A DNA stretch of 45,564 nucleotides from an uncultured Eubacteriales bacterium. GTDB taxonomy: Bacteria > Bacillota > Clostridia > Christensenellales > Aristaeellaceae. The stretch lies in the NCBI GenBank assembly GCA_900317565.1, contig ONHI01000011.1, positions 1 to 45,564 of the forward strand, read 5' to 3'. The first letter of the stretch is position 1. The number at the start of each line of letters is the position of its first letter. The position numbers and the translations under genes are program-made. The notes beneath the pieces are model-generated. The model was given only the letters and a program-made list of their open reading frames with translations. It did no database searches and was not told the DNA's origin. Below, piece after piece: positions 38,341 through 45,564 of the stretch.

Positions 38341-40296
38341 TTACCGGACGGCCACGCTCACTTCCTGCCCGGCCTGAAGCGGCAGCCTCTGCCCGCCGAA
38401 CACCAGCGTGCCCCCGGGGGCCGTGGCCAGCACCGACAGGCGCTCGCCGTCCATGCGCACGCGGACCTCGCCCGCGGGCAGCGGCACGGTGCAGTCGAAT
38501 CGCTTCAGGTCCCCCAGCCGGGGCGCGACCTCGAAGGTCTGATAACCCACCCCGGTGCGGCGCACGCCCGCGCGATAGCGCCCCAGCAGGTAGATCGGGT
38601 TGCAGCTCCAGGCGTGGCACAGCGATTTTTCAAAGGGATGGCCGTACATCGCGTAGCGCTCCGGGCCGGTCTCGTTCGGGTCGAACTGCTCATAGAGCGT
38701 GGTCGCGCCCAGGCGCAGCATGCCGCCGAAGTACTCCCGGATGGATCGCTCCAGCCCCGCGTCGCTGCCCGCCTCGCAGTGCACCAGGTTCTCGTAGAAC
38801 TTGAAGTAGGGCGTGGTGATCTGGGGCACGGAGTCGTCCAGTATCGCGTGGGCGTACAGCGACGTCTTCCGCGCGTCGTCCATCGGCAGGAAGAGGTAGG
38901 CCAGTATGTTGCTGTGGCGGCTGACGAAGCGCTTGCCGGACTCGTAGCTGTCCACGAACGCGCCCTTTTCATCGTCCCAGAAGCGCTCCAGCACCGCCGC
39001 CTGCAGCGCCCTTGCCTGCTCCGCCGCGCCGCGGCTGTCCTCGCCCAGCAGCGCGCAGATGCTGCCGTAGGCCTCCAGCGCCCGGGCGAACAGCACCTGC
39101 TCGCCGCAGAGCGCGCCTGCCCGGTCCATGGGGGCCCAGTCGATGAACACCCAGTCCCGCTGCTTGCCGCGCACGAAGCCGTCCGCGTCCGCCCGGGACC
39201 GGCAGAAGTCCATGATGCGCCGCGCCTGGGGGAAGATGCGGCGCAGCAGGTCCGCGTCGCCGTAGGTCTCATAGTATTCGTACAGCCCGATCATCCAATA
39301 GAAGGTGTAGTCCACGATGCCGTTGATGTGGGCCTCGAAGGGCGGCTTGCCCGCCAGCGCGATCAGCGTGCGGCGCTCCAGCTCCCGGTCCAGGAACAGA
39401 TAGCGGTTCACGAACAGGCTCTGGTAGGCGTCCCCCGACCAGACCCAGCGGTCCCGCTTGATGCCGTCCAGGAAAAATTCCCGGCTGTTCAGGTGGAAGG
39501 TGTAGGCCGCGGTGTCCCAGACGCGGTTCACGATGTCCTCGTCGCAGCGGAACGCCCCGCGATACGAAAGCGGCAGGTATTCGTATTCGGCGGTCACCTT
39601 CGCGCCGGGATCGTCGACAAAGATATAGCGGAACGCCTGGGCCTCGAACTTTGCCCGGTCCGCGCCGCGCACGGTGCGCCGGATGACGCACCATTCCGGG
39701 CTCATGGCCTCCTCCCGGGATTCGCCGAAGCGCAGGACGTGGTCCCCCTTCCCGGAGAAGCGGAAGGCCGTGCGGGCGAAGGTCTCCCTGCCGAAGTCCA
39801 ACAGCGCGCCGCCCTCCAGGCGCTCCCGGCGCACGCATTCCACGGGGGCATAGGCGAAGGGAAACACCTCCGGGGACTTCTCCGGCGCGTCGAACCAGGC
39901 GCAGCTGTCCGCGGGGGCGGGGTCGCCGGCCAGGTCGTCCGCCGTCCAGCTCTCGTCCGTCTGCAGATCGCCGTCCACGTACAGGCAGGGGAAGCTCTCC
40001 CGGTTGGAGACGGTGACCGTCACGCGCATGGGGCCGTCCCCCAGGGCGATCTCGTGCTGTCCGCCGTACTCCGTCTTTTCGTAGCCGCGCCACACGGTCA
40101 CGGCGAAATCCCCCTTCGCCCACACGCGGATCGTGCCGCCGGGGCCGGGCACCTCCCTGGCGAAGCGGACGCAGCTCTCCGGCGCGCACACCTTCCACAC
40201 CGGCGGCGAGGGCCAGCCGTACTGGGTGCGCCGGTTGTGCAGCAGCAGGTTGTGATAGATCTCAAATTCCCCGAATTTCCATATCCAGCGGGCCAT
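38341..40296 (-). CDS. GH78-type alpha-L-rhamnosidase (second of a tandem pair)
   Basis: 651 residues without a signal peptide. The N-terminus MARWIWKFGEFEIYHNLLLH and following beta-rich domains fit intracellular clostridial rhamnosidases. The (alpha/alpha)6 barrel begins near residue 260 with FFLDGIKRDRWVWSGDAYQS (about 275-290), the acidic motif region of GH78, and ends with LCHAWSCNPIYLLGRY before a C-terminal beta domain. It hydrolyses terminal rhamnose from glycans or glycosides; the exact linkage is unknown. ATG 40296 has AGGAGG 8 nt upstream; a longer start at 40329 also has AAGGAG but would overlap the previous gene's end. Same operon as the next gene upstream, to which it is clearly related. 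Confidence 0.82.
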   Translation of the reverse strand: MARWIWKFGEFEIYHNLLLHNRRTQYGWPSPPVWKVCAPESCVRFAREVPGPGGTIRVWAKGDFAVTVWRGYEKTEYGGQHEIALGDGPMRVTVTVSNRESFPCLYVDGDLQTDESWTADDLAGDPAPADSCAWFDAPEKSPEVFPFAYAPVECVRRERLEGGALLDFGRETFARTAFRFSGKGDHVLRFGESREEAMSPEWCVIRRTVRGADRAKFEAQAFRYIFVDDPGAKVTAEYEYLPLSYRGAFRCDEDIVNRVWDTAAYTFHLNSREFFLDGIKRDRWVWSGDAYQSLFVNRYLFLDRELERRTLIALAGKPPFEAHINGIVDYTFYWMIGLYEYYETYGDADLLRRIFPQARRIMDFCRSRADADGFVRGKQRDWVFIDWAPMDRAGALCGEQVLFARALEAYGSICALLGEDSRGAAEQARALQAAVLERFWDDEKGAFVDSYESGKRFVSRHSNILAYLFLPMDDARKTSLYAHAILDDSVPQITTPYFKFYENLVHCEAGSDAGLERSIREYFGGMLRLGATTLYEQFDPNETGPERYAMYGHPFEKSLCHAWSCNPIYLLGRYRAGVRRTGVGYQTFEVAPRLGDLKRFDCTVPLPAGEVRVRMDGERLSVLATAPGGTLVFGGQRLPLQAGQEVSVAVR

Positions 40297-40334
40297 GCTC
40301 CGATCCTCCTGTTCAATCGATATCCTCATCCGCC

Positions 40335-41876
40335 TTACCGCTCCTTCGCGCCGCCCCGGAGGAAATAGGCCGGGGTGCAGCTCCAGGCGTGGCAATAGCT
40401 GTTCACGATGGGCGAGCCGTAGGGCGATTCATCCGGGTTGGCGGGGTTGTACAGCTCGAAGAAGGTGTCCGCCCCGAGCCTGACCATGCCGCCCCAATAG
40501 TCCATCATCACTTGGTGGGCCTTCTCCGGGCAGCCCAGGTGGTACAGCGCGTCCACGTAGTGGTGCATCATGTAGGGGCTGACCATGATGGCCGCCTCCC
40601 CGTCGAGGGCCACGTTCTCCAGCGCGCGCAGGGCGTCCTCCCGGGGCAGCACGTCCGCCAGCGCGAACCAGACCTGGGACGCCCAGGAGACCTGCCGGTC
40701 CGTGCCGCTGACGAACAGCCCGCGTTCCCCGTCGTAAAGCCGCGCCACCGCCGCGGCGCTGCGCGCTTCGATGCGCTGTCGCAGCGCCTCCGCGCCGTCG
40801 GTCTCGTGCAGCAGCGCCATCAGCCGCAGCGCGTCCCTGGTGCAGTAGATCCACACGGCCTGGCCCGCCGCCTGCTTGTTCAGGGTCAGGTTCCAGTCGA
40901 TGAAGAAGGCGCTCTGGTCCACCATGTTCGCCTGATTTTCCGGGCCCTTGGACTGCTGCCGGCGGGTGAGGGACTTCGCGTCGCCGTCCCGCACCAGCTG
41001 GGTCTGCGGGTCGAAATAGCTCTCCGACAGCTCCAGCTGCCGCAGCGCCACGGGCAACAGGTCGCGGCCCGTCTCCAGGTCGCCGGTGTGGGCCACGTAG
41101 TCCTTCAGCGTGGAGATGAACAGCAGCGCGTAGTCGGCCATCCAGTTGTCGTCGCCCTCCAGCTTCGGCTCGGTGAACAGGCAGGCCGTCAGCTGGCCGT
41201 CGTCGCCCGCGGCGGCGGCGAACAGGTACAGGCAGCGCTTCACCAGGTCGTCGCCGTGGAAGGTGGCGTAGCTGGTCAGCGCCTGGAGCCTCAAATCGCC
41301 CAGCCAAAGCCGCCGGTCCCGCTTCGGGCCGTCCTCGAAGAAGTCCTGCATGCAGCTGCGCAGCGTGCGCACGGCCACGCGGTCGATGGCCGCCTCCTCC
41401 GGCGTGCCCTCAAAGGGCGCGAGGGCCCCGTCGTCCGCGCTGGTGGTGGAATCCAGCCAGGCGTCCTCCACTGCCAGCCGGAATTTCAGCGACACCGCCA
41501 GCACCTCCACGCGCAGGTACCGGAAGGCGTAGCGCCGGGGCAGGCTCAGCTCGCAGGGCAGCACGTCGATGTGCAGCTGCTCCTCCTGGATCCAGCCCTT
41601 GCTGATCCAGCCCTTGTAGCCCTCCACCGTCTCGTTCAGCTCCCGGGGGGATTCGCAGAACTTCAGCCGCAGCCACACCGGCGCGTCCGGATGGCTGCCG
41701 GCGTAGTTCAGCTTCAGCGTCACGTGACCCACGTGGTGGTTGCCGAAGTCCAGCAGCAGGCTGTCCCCCTCGGCCATGGGCTCCGCGGGTAGTCCCGCGA
41801 CCGGCCGCACGCGCTCCACGCGCAGCGCGGGCTTCAACAGATCCGCCTTTTCCAGATATTCCTTCCTGCGATCCAT
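40335..41876 (-). CDS. GH78-type alpha-L-rhamnosidase-like protein (first of a tandem pair)
   Basis: 513 residues, shorter than its neighbour: it keeps one beta domain (DFGNHHVGHVTLKLNYAG) and the (alpha/alpha)6 barrel. The active-site region reads FFEDGPKRDRRLWLGDLRLQ near residue 180, and NSYCHAWSCTPAYFLRGG ends the chain, so the C-terminal beta domain present in the neighbour is absent. No signal peptide. Probably cleaves rhamnose from imported oligosaccharides; activity not certain given the short form. GGGAGGG precedes the ATG, and a strong promoter lies at 41933-41962. First gene of the large minus-strand locus. Confidence 0.75.
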   Translation of the reverse strand: MDRRKEYLEKADLLKPALRVERVRPVAGLPAEPMAEGDSLLLDFGNHHVGHVTLKLNYAGSHPDAPVWLRLKFCESPRELNETVEGYKGWISKGWIQEEQLHIDVLPCELSLPRRYAFRYLRVEVLAVSLKFRLAVEDAWLDSTTSADDGALAPFEGTPEEAAIDRVAVRTLRSCMQDFFEDGPKRDRRLWLGDLRLQALTSYATFHGDDLVKRCLYLFAAAAGDDGQLTACLFTEPKLEGDDNWMADYALLFISTLKDYVAHTGDLETGRDLLPVALRQLELSESYFDPQTQLVRDGDAKSLTRRQQSKGPENQANMVDQSAFFIDWNLTLNKQAAGQAVWIYCTRDALRLMALLHETDGAEALRQRIEARSAAAVARLYDGERGLFVSGTDRQVSWASQVWFALADVLPREDALRALENVALDGEAAIMVSPYMMHHYVDALYHLGCPEKAHQVMMDYWGGMVRLGADTFFELYNPANPDESPYGSPIVNSYCHAWSCTPAYFLRGGAKER

Positions 41877-41932
41877 GACAGGTCCCTCCCCGTTTCCATT
41901 TCGGCGCGGACGAGCGCCCGCTGTTTACACCT

Positions 41933-41962
41933 ATTATACAGTGCGGGCTCGCCCCGCGTCAA
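41933..41962 (-). promoter_or_regulatory. Promoter of the rhamnosidase-sensor-importer locus
   Basis: On the minus strand TTGACG (41957-41962), 18-bp spacer, perfect TATAAT (41933-41938); leader about 50 nt. Confidence 0.7.
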
Positions 41963-41987
41963 ATGCAACTTTTCGACCCTGGGAGAC

Positions 41988-42085
41988 CGGATTGCCACGT
42001 CGGCGCTGCGCGCCTCCTCGCAATGACAACTTTCGATGCAGTTATGTAGGTGTCATTGCGAGGAGCGAAGCGACGTGGCAATCCG
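41988..42085. repeat. REP-like palindrome, same family as 20735-20846
   Basis: Begins CGGATTGCCACGTCG and ends CGACGTGGCAATCCG, with inner CCTCGCAATGACA/TGTCATTGCGAGG arms. The same outer and inner arms occur at 20735-20846. The copy here has shorter spacers and better outer pairing. Confidence 0.85.
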
Positions 42086-42101
42086 TTCCCAACCATCCGA
42101 C

Positions 42102-42135
42102 TAATGCCTATTGCCTAATGCCTACTGCCTATTGC
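42102..42135 (+). repeat. Short tandem repeat of TAATGCCTATTGCC-like units
   Basis: TAATGCCTATTGCC and TAATGCCTACTGCC follow one another, then ATTGCCT, and a further TTGCCT forms the -35 of the promoter at 42146. No function evident beyond that. Confidence 0.6.
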
Positions 42136-42145
42136 CTCACCCCTG

Positions 42146-42174
42146 TTGCCTGTCCCCCCATTTTGTGATATTAT
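42146..42174 (+). promoter_or_regulatory. Promoter of the oxidoreductase pair
   Basis: TTGCCT (42146-42151), 17-bp spacer, TATTAT (42169-42174), 35 bp before the ATG. Confidence 0.55.
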
Positions 42175-42209
42175 GATACCAACCAAAACAACCACAGGGA
42201 GGCGGCAAT

Positions 42210-43379
42210 ATGATTCGCGTTGCAATCGTCGGCACGGGCGGCATCGCCCACGCCCACATGGAGGCCTATCTGGCCCTGAAGGAGCGCTGCGAGGTGGTGG
42301 CGCTGGTGGACATCATCCCCGGCAAGGCCCGGCGCTTCATGGAGGAATTCGCGCTGGACTGCGATACCTATGAGCGCCATGAGGACATACTGCCCCGGCG
42401 GGACATCGACCTGGTGGACGTCTGCACGCCGCCCTTCGTGCACGCCTCCATCAGCATCGACGCGCTGAAAAGCGGCAAGCACGTGGTGTGCGAAAAGCCC
42501 ATGGCCGCGTCGCTTCAGGAGTGCGACGCCATGCTGAGGGCCCGGGACGAGAGCGGCAGGCTGCTGTCCATCATCGCCCAGAACCGCTTCCGCAAGCCCA
42601 TACGGGACCTGAAGGCCCTGCTGGACAGCGGCATCGCCGGACCGGTGCGCCACGCCGAGATCGACAGCTTCTGGTGGCGCGGCCACAGCTACTACGACCT
42701 GTGGTGGCGGGGCACCTGGGTGAAGGAGGGCGGCGGCTGCACGCTGAACCACGCCGTGCACCACATCGACATGCTGGGCTGGATGATGGGCCTGCCGGAG
42801 AGGATCACCAGCGTGCTGGCCAACACCGGCCACGACAACGCCGAGGTGGAGGACCTGTCCGTCTCCGTGATGGAATATCCCCACGCGCTGGCCACGGTCA
42901 CCGCCTCCGTCGTGCACCACGGCGAGGACCAGAAGCTGGTGTTCCAGTGCGAGAAGGCGAGGATCTCCGCGCCCTACGACTGCTTCAGCTCCATCCCCAT
43001 GCCCAACGGCTTCCCGCTGAAGGCTCCGGATCCGGCGTTTGAGAAGGAGGCCGCGGACTACCTGGCGGCGCTGCCGCCCCTGCCCTACGAGCACCACGCG
43101 GGCCAGCTGGACGACGTGCTGCGGGCCATCGAGACCGGCGGGCAGCCCGCCATCACCGGCGAGGACGGGCGGCGCACCATCGAGCTGATCACCGCCATCT
43201 ACAAGGCCGGATCGTCCCGCCTGCCCGTCCAGCTGCCGCTGAAGGCGGACGACCCCTTCTACACGGTGGACGGCATCCGGGCGAACGTGCCCCACTTCTA
43301 CGAAAAGACGACCTCGGTCATGGAGCAGGAGGGCGAGCTGACCTTCGGCAGCGACCTGGGCGAGAAAGGGGACAAATGA
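42210..43379 (+). CDS. Gfo/Idh/MocA family oxidoreductase
   Basis: 389-residue NAD(P)-dependent dehydrogenase of sugars or sugar derivatives. The N-terminal Rossmann fold has VAIVGTGGIAHAH. The cofactor/catalytic EKP motif is Glu95-Lys96-Pro97 (VCEKPMA), and GGCTLNHAVHHIDML near residue 180 carries the expected catalytic His region. GGGAGGC precedes the ATG. Its stop lies 1 nt before the next gene, so both are translated from one message. Divergent position next to rhamnosidases suggests a role in sugar catabolism; the substrate is not determinable. Confidence 0.92.
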   Translation: MIRVAIVGTGGIAHAHMEAYLALKERCEVVALVDIIPGKARRFMEEFALDCDTYERHEDILPRRDIDLVDVCTPPFVHASISIDALKSGKHVVCEKPMAASLQECDAMLRARDESGRLLSIIAQNRFRKPIRDLKALLDSGIAGPVRHAEIDSFWWRGHSYYDLWWRGTWVKEGGGCTLNHAVHHIDMLGWMMGLPERITSVLANTGHDNAEVEDLSVSVMEYPHALATVTASVVHHGEDQKLVFQCEKARISAPYDCFSSIPMPNGFPLKAPDPAFEKEAADYLAALPPLPYEHHAGQLDDVLRAIETGGQPAITGEDGRRTIELITAIYKAGSSRLPVQLPLKADDPFYTVDGIRANVPHFYEKTTSVMEQEGELTFGSDLGEKGDK

Positions 43380-43380
43380 C

Positions 43381-44466
43381 ATGAATAAGATGGACGGCAT
43401 GAATTACGCGCCCCAGGGCAGGCCGAAGCCGGTGGTGAAGCCGGGAGAATTCGTGTTCTCCGCGGCCCACATCGACCACGGCCACATCTACGGCATGTGC
43501 AACGGCCTGACCGAGGCCGGCGGCACGCTGAAATACGTGTACGACCCCGACCCGAAGAAGGTGGCGGCCTTCCTGAAGGCCTATCCCCAGGCGAAGCCCG
43601 CGGCGAGCCTCGACCAGGTCCTGGAGGACCGGGAGACGCGGATGGTCTGCTCCTCCAACGTCACCAGCGAGCGCGGCCCGCTGGGCGTGAAGGCGATGGA
43701 CGCGGGCAAGGACTACTTTTCCGACAAGGCCCCCTTCACCACGCTTAAACAGCTGGACGACGCCAAGGCCGCCGCCGCGCGCACCGGCAAAAAGTACATG
43801 GTCTACTACTCCGAGCGGCTGCACGTGGAGGGCGCGATCCTGGCGGGCTACATGATCGACGCGGGCGAGATCGGCCGGGTCATCAGCGTGACCGGCTTCG
43901 GCCCCCACCGCCTGGGCGCGGCAGGCCGCCCCAAGTGGTTCTTTGAGCGGGAAAAGTACGGCGGCATACTCTGCGACATCGGCAGCCACCAGATCGAGCA
44001 GTACCTGCACTTCGCGGGCGAGGAGGACGCCACGGTGCAATCCAGCCGCATCGCCAACTACGCCCACCCGGAGTACCCGGAGCTGGAGGACTTCGGCGAC
44101 TGCGCCCTCACCGGCGCGAAGGGCAGCACCAACTACTTCCGGGTGGACTGGTTCAACCCGGACGGGCTGCGCACCTGGGGCGACGGGCGCACCTTCATCC
44201 TCGGCACCGAGGGCTTTATCGAGATCCGCAAGTACATCAACCTGGCCTCGGACGCGGTGGACGGCGACCACGTGTACCTGGTCAACGGCAAGGGCGAGCA
44301 GTATTTCAACGCCAGCGGCACGGTGGGCTTCCCCTTCTTCGGCCAGCTGATACTGGACTGCCTGAACCGCACCGAGAACGCCATGACCCAGGCCCACGCC
44401 TTCAAGGCCGCGGAGCTCTGCCTGCTGGCCCAGGAAGGGGCCGTGAAGGTCACCGGGCTGAAATAG
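43381..44466 (+). CDS. Gfo/Idh/MocA family oxidoreductase, atypical cofactor motifs
   Basis: 361 residues. It keeps the two-domain layout (Rossmann part to about residue 140, then the beta-sheet dimer domain), with YGGILCDIGSHQIEQYLHF matching the catalytic His region. However, the glycine-rich NAD loop is replaced by FSAAHIDHGHIYGM, and the EKP motif reads Asp115-Lys-Ala-Pro118. Such HIDHGH-type members exist and are poorly characterised. An N-terminal extension of about 20 residues precedes the Rossmann fold. GGGGAC is the likely ribosome site. It forms a two-gene operon with the preceding oxidoreductase. Confidence 0.88.
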   Translation: MNKMDGMNYAPQGRPKPVVKPGEFVFSAAHIDHGHIYGMCNGLTEAGGTLKYVYDPDPKKVAAFLKAYPQAKPAASLDQVLEDRETRMVCSSNVTSERGPLGVKAMDAGKDYFSDKAPFTTLKQLDDAKAAAARTGKKYMVYYSERLHVEGAILAGYMIDAGEIGRVISVTGFGPHRLGAAGRPKWFFEREKYGGILCDIGSHQIEQYLHFAGEEDATVQSSRIANYAHPEYPELEDFGDCALTGAKGSTNYFRVDWFNPDGLRTWGDGRTFILGTEGFIEIRKYINLASDAVDGDHVYLVNGKGEQYFNASGTVGFPFFGQLILDCLNRTENAMTQAHAFKAAELCLLAQEGAVKVTGLK

Positions 44467-44511
44467 CGAAAATGGGCCGTAGGGCGAAGGGGCCGCACAG
44501 CGGTCAGGGCT

Positions 44512-44532
44512 GAAAATATCACCGATATTTTC
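44512..44532 (+). terminator. Possible terminator after the oxidoreductase pair
   Basis: GAAAATATC (44512-44520) pairs with GATATTTTC (44524-44532) around ACC. The T-run is part of the stem and C-rich sequence follows, so termination is uncertain. Confidence 0.35.
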
Positions 44533-44548
44533 CCTCCAGCCATTGAAA

Positions 44549-44577
44549 TTGACACGATGAAATGATATTATAATATA
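44549..44577 (+). promoter_or_regulatory. Promoter of the secreted TPR protein
   Basis: A perfect TTGACA (44549-44554) is followed by an AT-rich block; TAATAT at 44571-44576 gives a 16-bp spacer (a TATAAT at 44569-44574 would give 14). The ATG is about 30 nt beyond. Confidence 0.6.
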
Positions 44578-44605
44578 GAATTTATAGGATCAGGAGGAAT
44601 AACCT

Positions 44606-45564
44606 ATGAACTTGAAAAAGCTGATTGCCGCAGGTCTGGCAGCCGGCATGCTGCTGACTGCGCCCGTGCTGGCCGAGGAAGCCCCCGCGACAGAGATCCC
44701 CGTGGAGGAGACCGCCGTGGAGAACGCGGCCGTGGAGAACGCAGCCGTGGTGGACACCCAGAAGCTGGACGCCAGCTACACCCTGGCGCTGAACGCCATC
44801 AACGCGGAGGACTATGAGACCGCGAAGGAATATCTGAACGTGTGCTTCGCCTACTGCGACCCGGTGAGCAACCCCACCATGTACGCCGATCTGCTGCTCA
44901 AGCGCGCCTGCATCGATGTGATCGAGGAGAAGAACGACATGGCGCTGTTGCAGCTGGACGCGGCGATCCGCGTGCAGCCGGACCTGGCGGACGCCTATCT
45001 GGTGCGCACGCAGGTCTACGCGGCCCAGGGCAATGTGGACGCGGCCATCGAGAGCCTGGAGAAGTACATCGAGCTGACCGAGGACACCTCCCTGTATGAG
45101 ACCGTGGCCCAGCTGAACGAGGCGAAGGGCGACATCGAGGCGGCCCAGGCGGCCTACGACAAGTTCGTCGAAGGCGCGGGCAGCGAGGTGGAGGAAGCGG
45201 GCTTCCAGTCCGGCCTGTACAAGATGCAGGCGGGCAACCTGGAGGAGGCCATCGCGGCGTTCGAGGCCTACGCTGAGGACGAGACCTATGGCGCGGGCGC
45301 GGCCTACAACATCGGCATCTGCAAGATGAACCTGGGCGACTACGCCGGGGCCATCGAGGCCTTCAACACCTGCGAGGAGAAGGGCGGCGCGTTCGAGGGG
45401 CTGCTGTACAACCGCGGCGTGTGCGCGCTGATGGACGCCCAGTGGGAGGCTGCGGCGGCGGACTTCACCAAGTCCATCGAGAGCGAGCCCTACGTGGACG
45501 ACGCGCGCTACAACCTGGCCGTGTGCCAGATGCAGCAGGAGGACTACGAGACGGCGGTGGCGAC
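44606..45564 (+). CDS. Secreted tetratricopeptide-repeat protein (3' end missing)
   Basis: Open from ATG 44606 (AGGAGG 8 nt upstream) to the window edge, 319 codons. The signal peptide MNLKKLIAAGLAAGMLLTAPVLAEE probably ends at VLA. A short Glu/Val/Ala-rich spacer with a duplicated AVENAAVENAAV segment follows. Then come repeated TPR units of about 34 residues: SYTLALNAINAEDYETAKEY, PDLADAYLVRTQVYAAQGNV, GAAYNIGICKMNLGDYAGAI, DARYNLAVCQMQQEDYETAV and others. TPR arrays are protein-binding scaffolds; the partner and role outside the membrane are unknown. Confidence 0.85.
   Translation, partial: MNLKKLIAAGLAAGMLLTAPVLAEEAPATEIPVEETAVENAAVENAAVVDTQKLDASYTLALNAINAEDYETAKEYLNVCFAYCDPVSNPTMYADLLLKRACIDVIEEKNDMALLQLDAAIRVQPDLADAYLVRTQVYAAQGNVDAAIESLEKYIELTEDTSLYETVAQLNEAKGDIEAAQAAYDKFVEGAGSEVEEAGFQSGLYKMQAGNLEEAIAAFEAYAEDETYGAGAAYNIGICKMNLGDYAGAIEAFNTCEEKGGAFEGLLYNRGVCALMDAQWEAAAADFTKSIESEPYVDDARYNLAVCQMQQEDYETAVA

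Larger units (their letters stand above)
41877..42209. other. Divergent promoter region between the rhamnosidase locus and the oxidoreductases
   Basis: 333 bp with no gene. It holds a minus-strand promoter (41933-41962), a REP-like palindrome (41988-42085), a short tandem repeat (42102-42135) and a plus-strand promoter (42146-42174). Confidence 0.7.

Overview
The window looks like a high-GC member of the Clostridia from a gut-like habitat. The evidence is GC-rich third codon positions, YesM/YesN-type two-component systems, Lpl-type sugar ABC transporters without their own ATPase, strong AGGAGG ribosome sites, and several families of short palindromic intergenic repeats. The order (perhaps Christensenellales or a relative) is inference; no rRNA or marker gene is present. 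There are no tRNA or rRNA genes, CRISPR arrays, prophages or IS transposases.

Layout. (1) 1-788: 5' part of a secreted protein of unknown function, on the minus strand. (2) 1025-7261: an arginine-controlled operon argF-carA-carB. It has a near-consensus promoter and two ARG boxes. carA carries a 7-nt deletion that shifts the frame, and carB continues in frame into a complete diaminopimelate epimerase domain. (3) 7429-10207: a MATE exporter and a convergent purine permease, separated by a bidirectional terminator. (4) 10316-18126 (minus): GH94 disaccharide phosphorylase, phosphohexomutase, histidine kinase, solitary sugar-binding protein, response regulator. This looks like a sensing and phosphorolysis operon. 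(5) 18329-18951: Phd/VapC-type toxin-antitoxin pair with an operator overlapping its promoter. (6) 19099-22806 (minus): two permeases plus binding protein of a carbohydrate ABC importer. (7) 23247-27737: aspartate-type aminotransferase, a secreted tannase-like esterase with an internal Gly/Met/Pro repeat, and an MntA-HepT toxin-antitoxin pair. (8) 28379-29997: a small HPr-like protein divergent from a PucR-type regulator. (9) 30049-41876 (minus): a glycan-use locus with two GH78-type rhamnosidases, histidine kinase, response regulator, binding protein, two permeases and a cytoplasmic GH5 enzyme, interrupted by a 165-bp palindromic MITE-like element. (10) 42210-44466: two Gfo/Idh/MocA oxidoreductases. 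(11) 44606-end: a secreted TPR protein, cut by the window edge.

How the genes work together. Regions 4, 6 and 9 form a glycan-scavenging set: external oligosaccharides are sensed by YesM-type kinases, imported by binding protein plus two permeases (an MsmX-like shared ATPase must be encoded elsewhere), and cleaved inside the cell by GH78 and GH5 hydrolases or the GH94 phosphorylase. The sugar phosphate is then isomerised by the mutase. The most unusual items are the CarB-DapF fusion (with Gly at the first catalytic Cys of DapF), the carA frameshift, and the kinase / solitary binding protein / regulator triad. Also notable are the repeat-bearing esterase and the way repeat elements start exactly at the 3' ends of genes.
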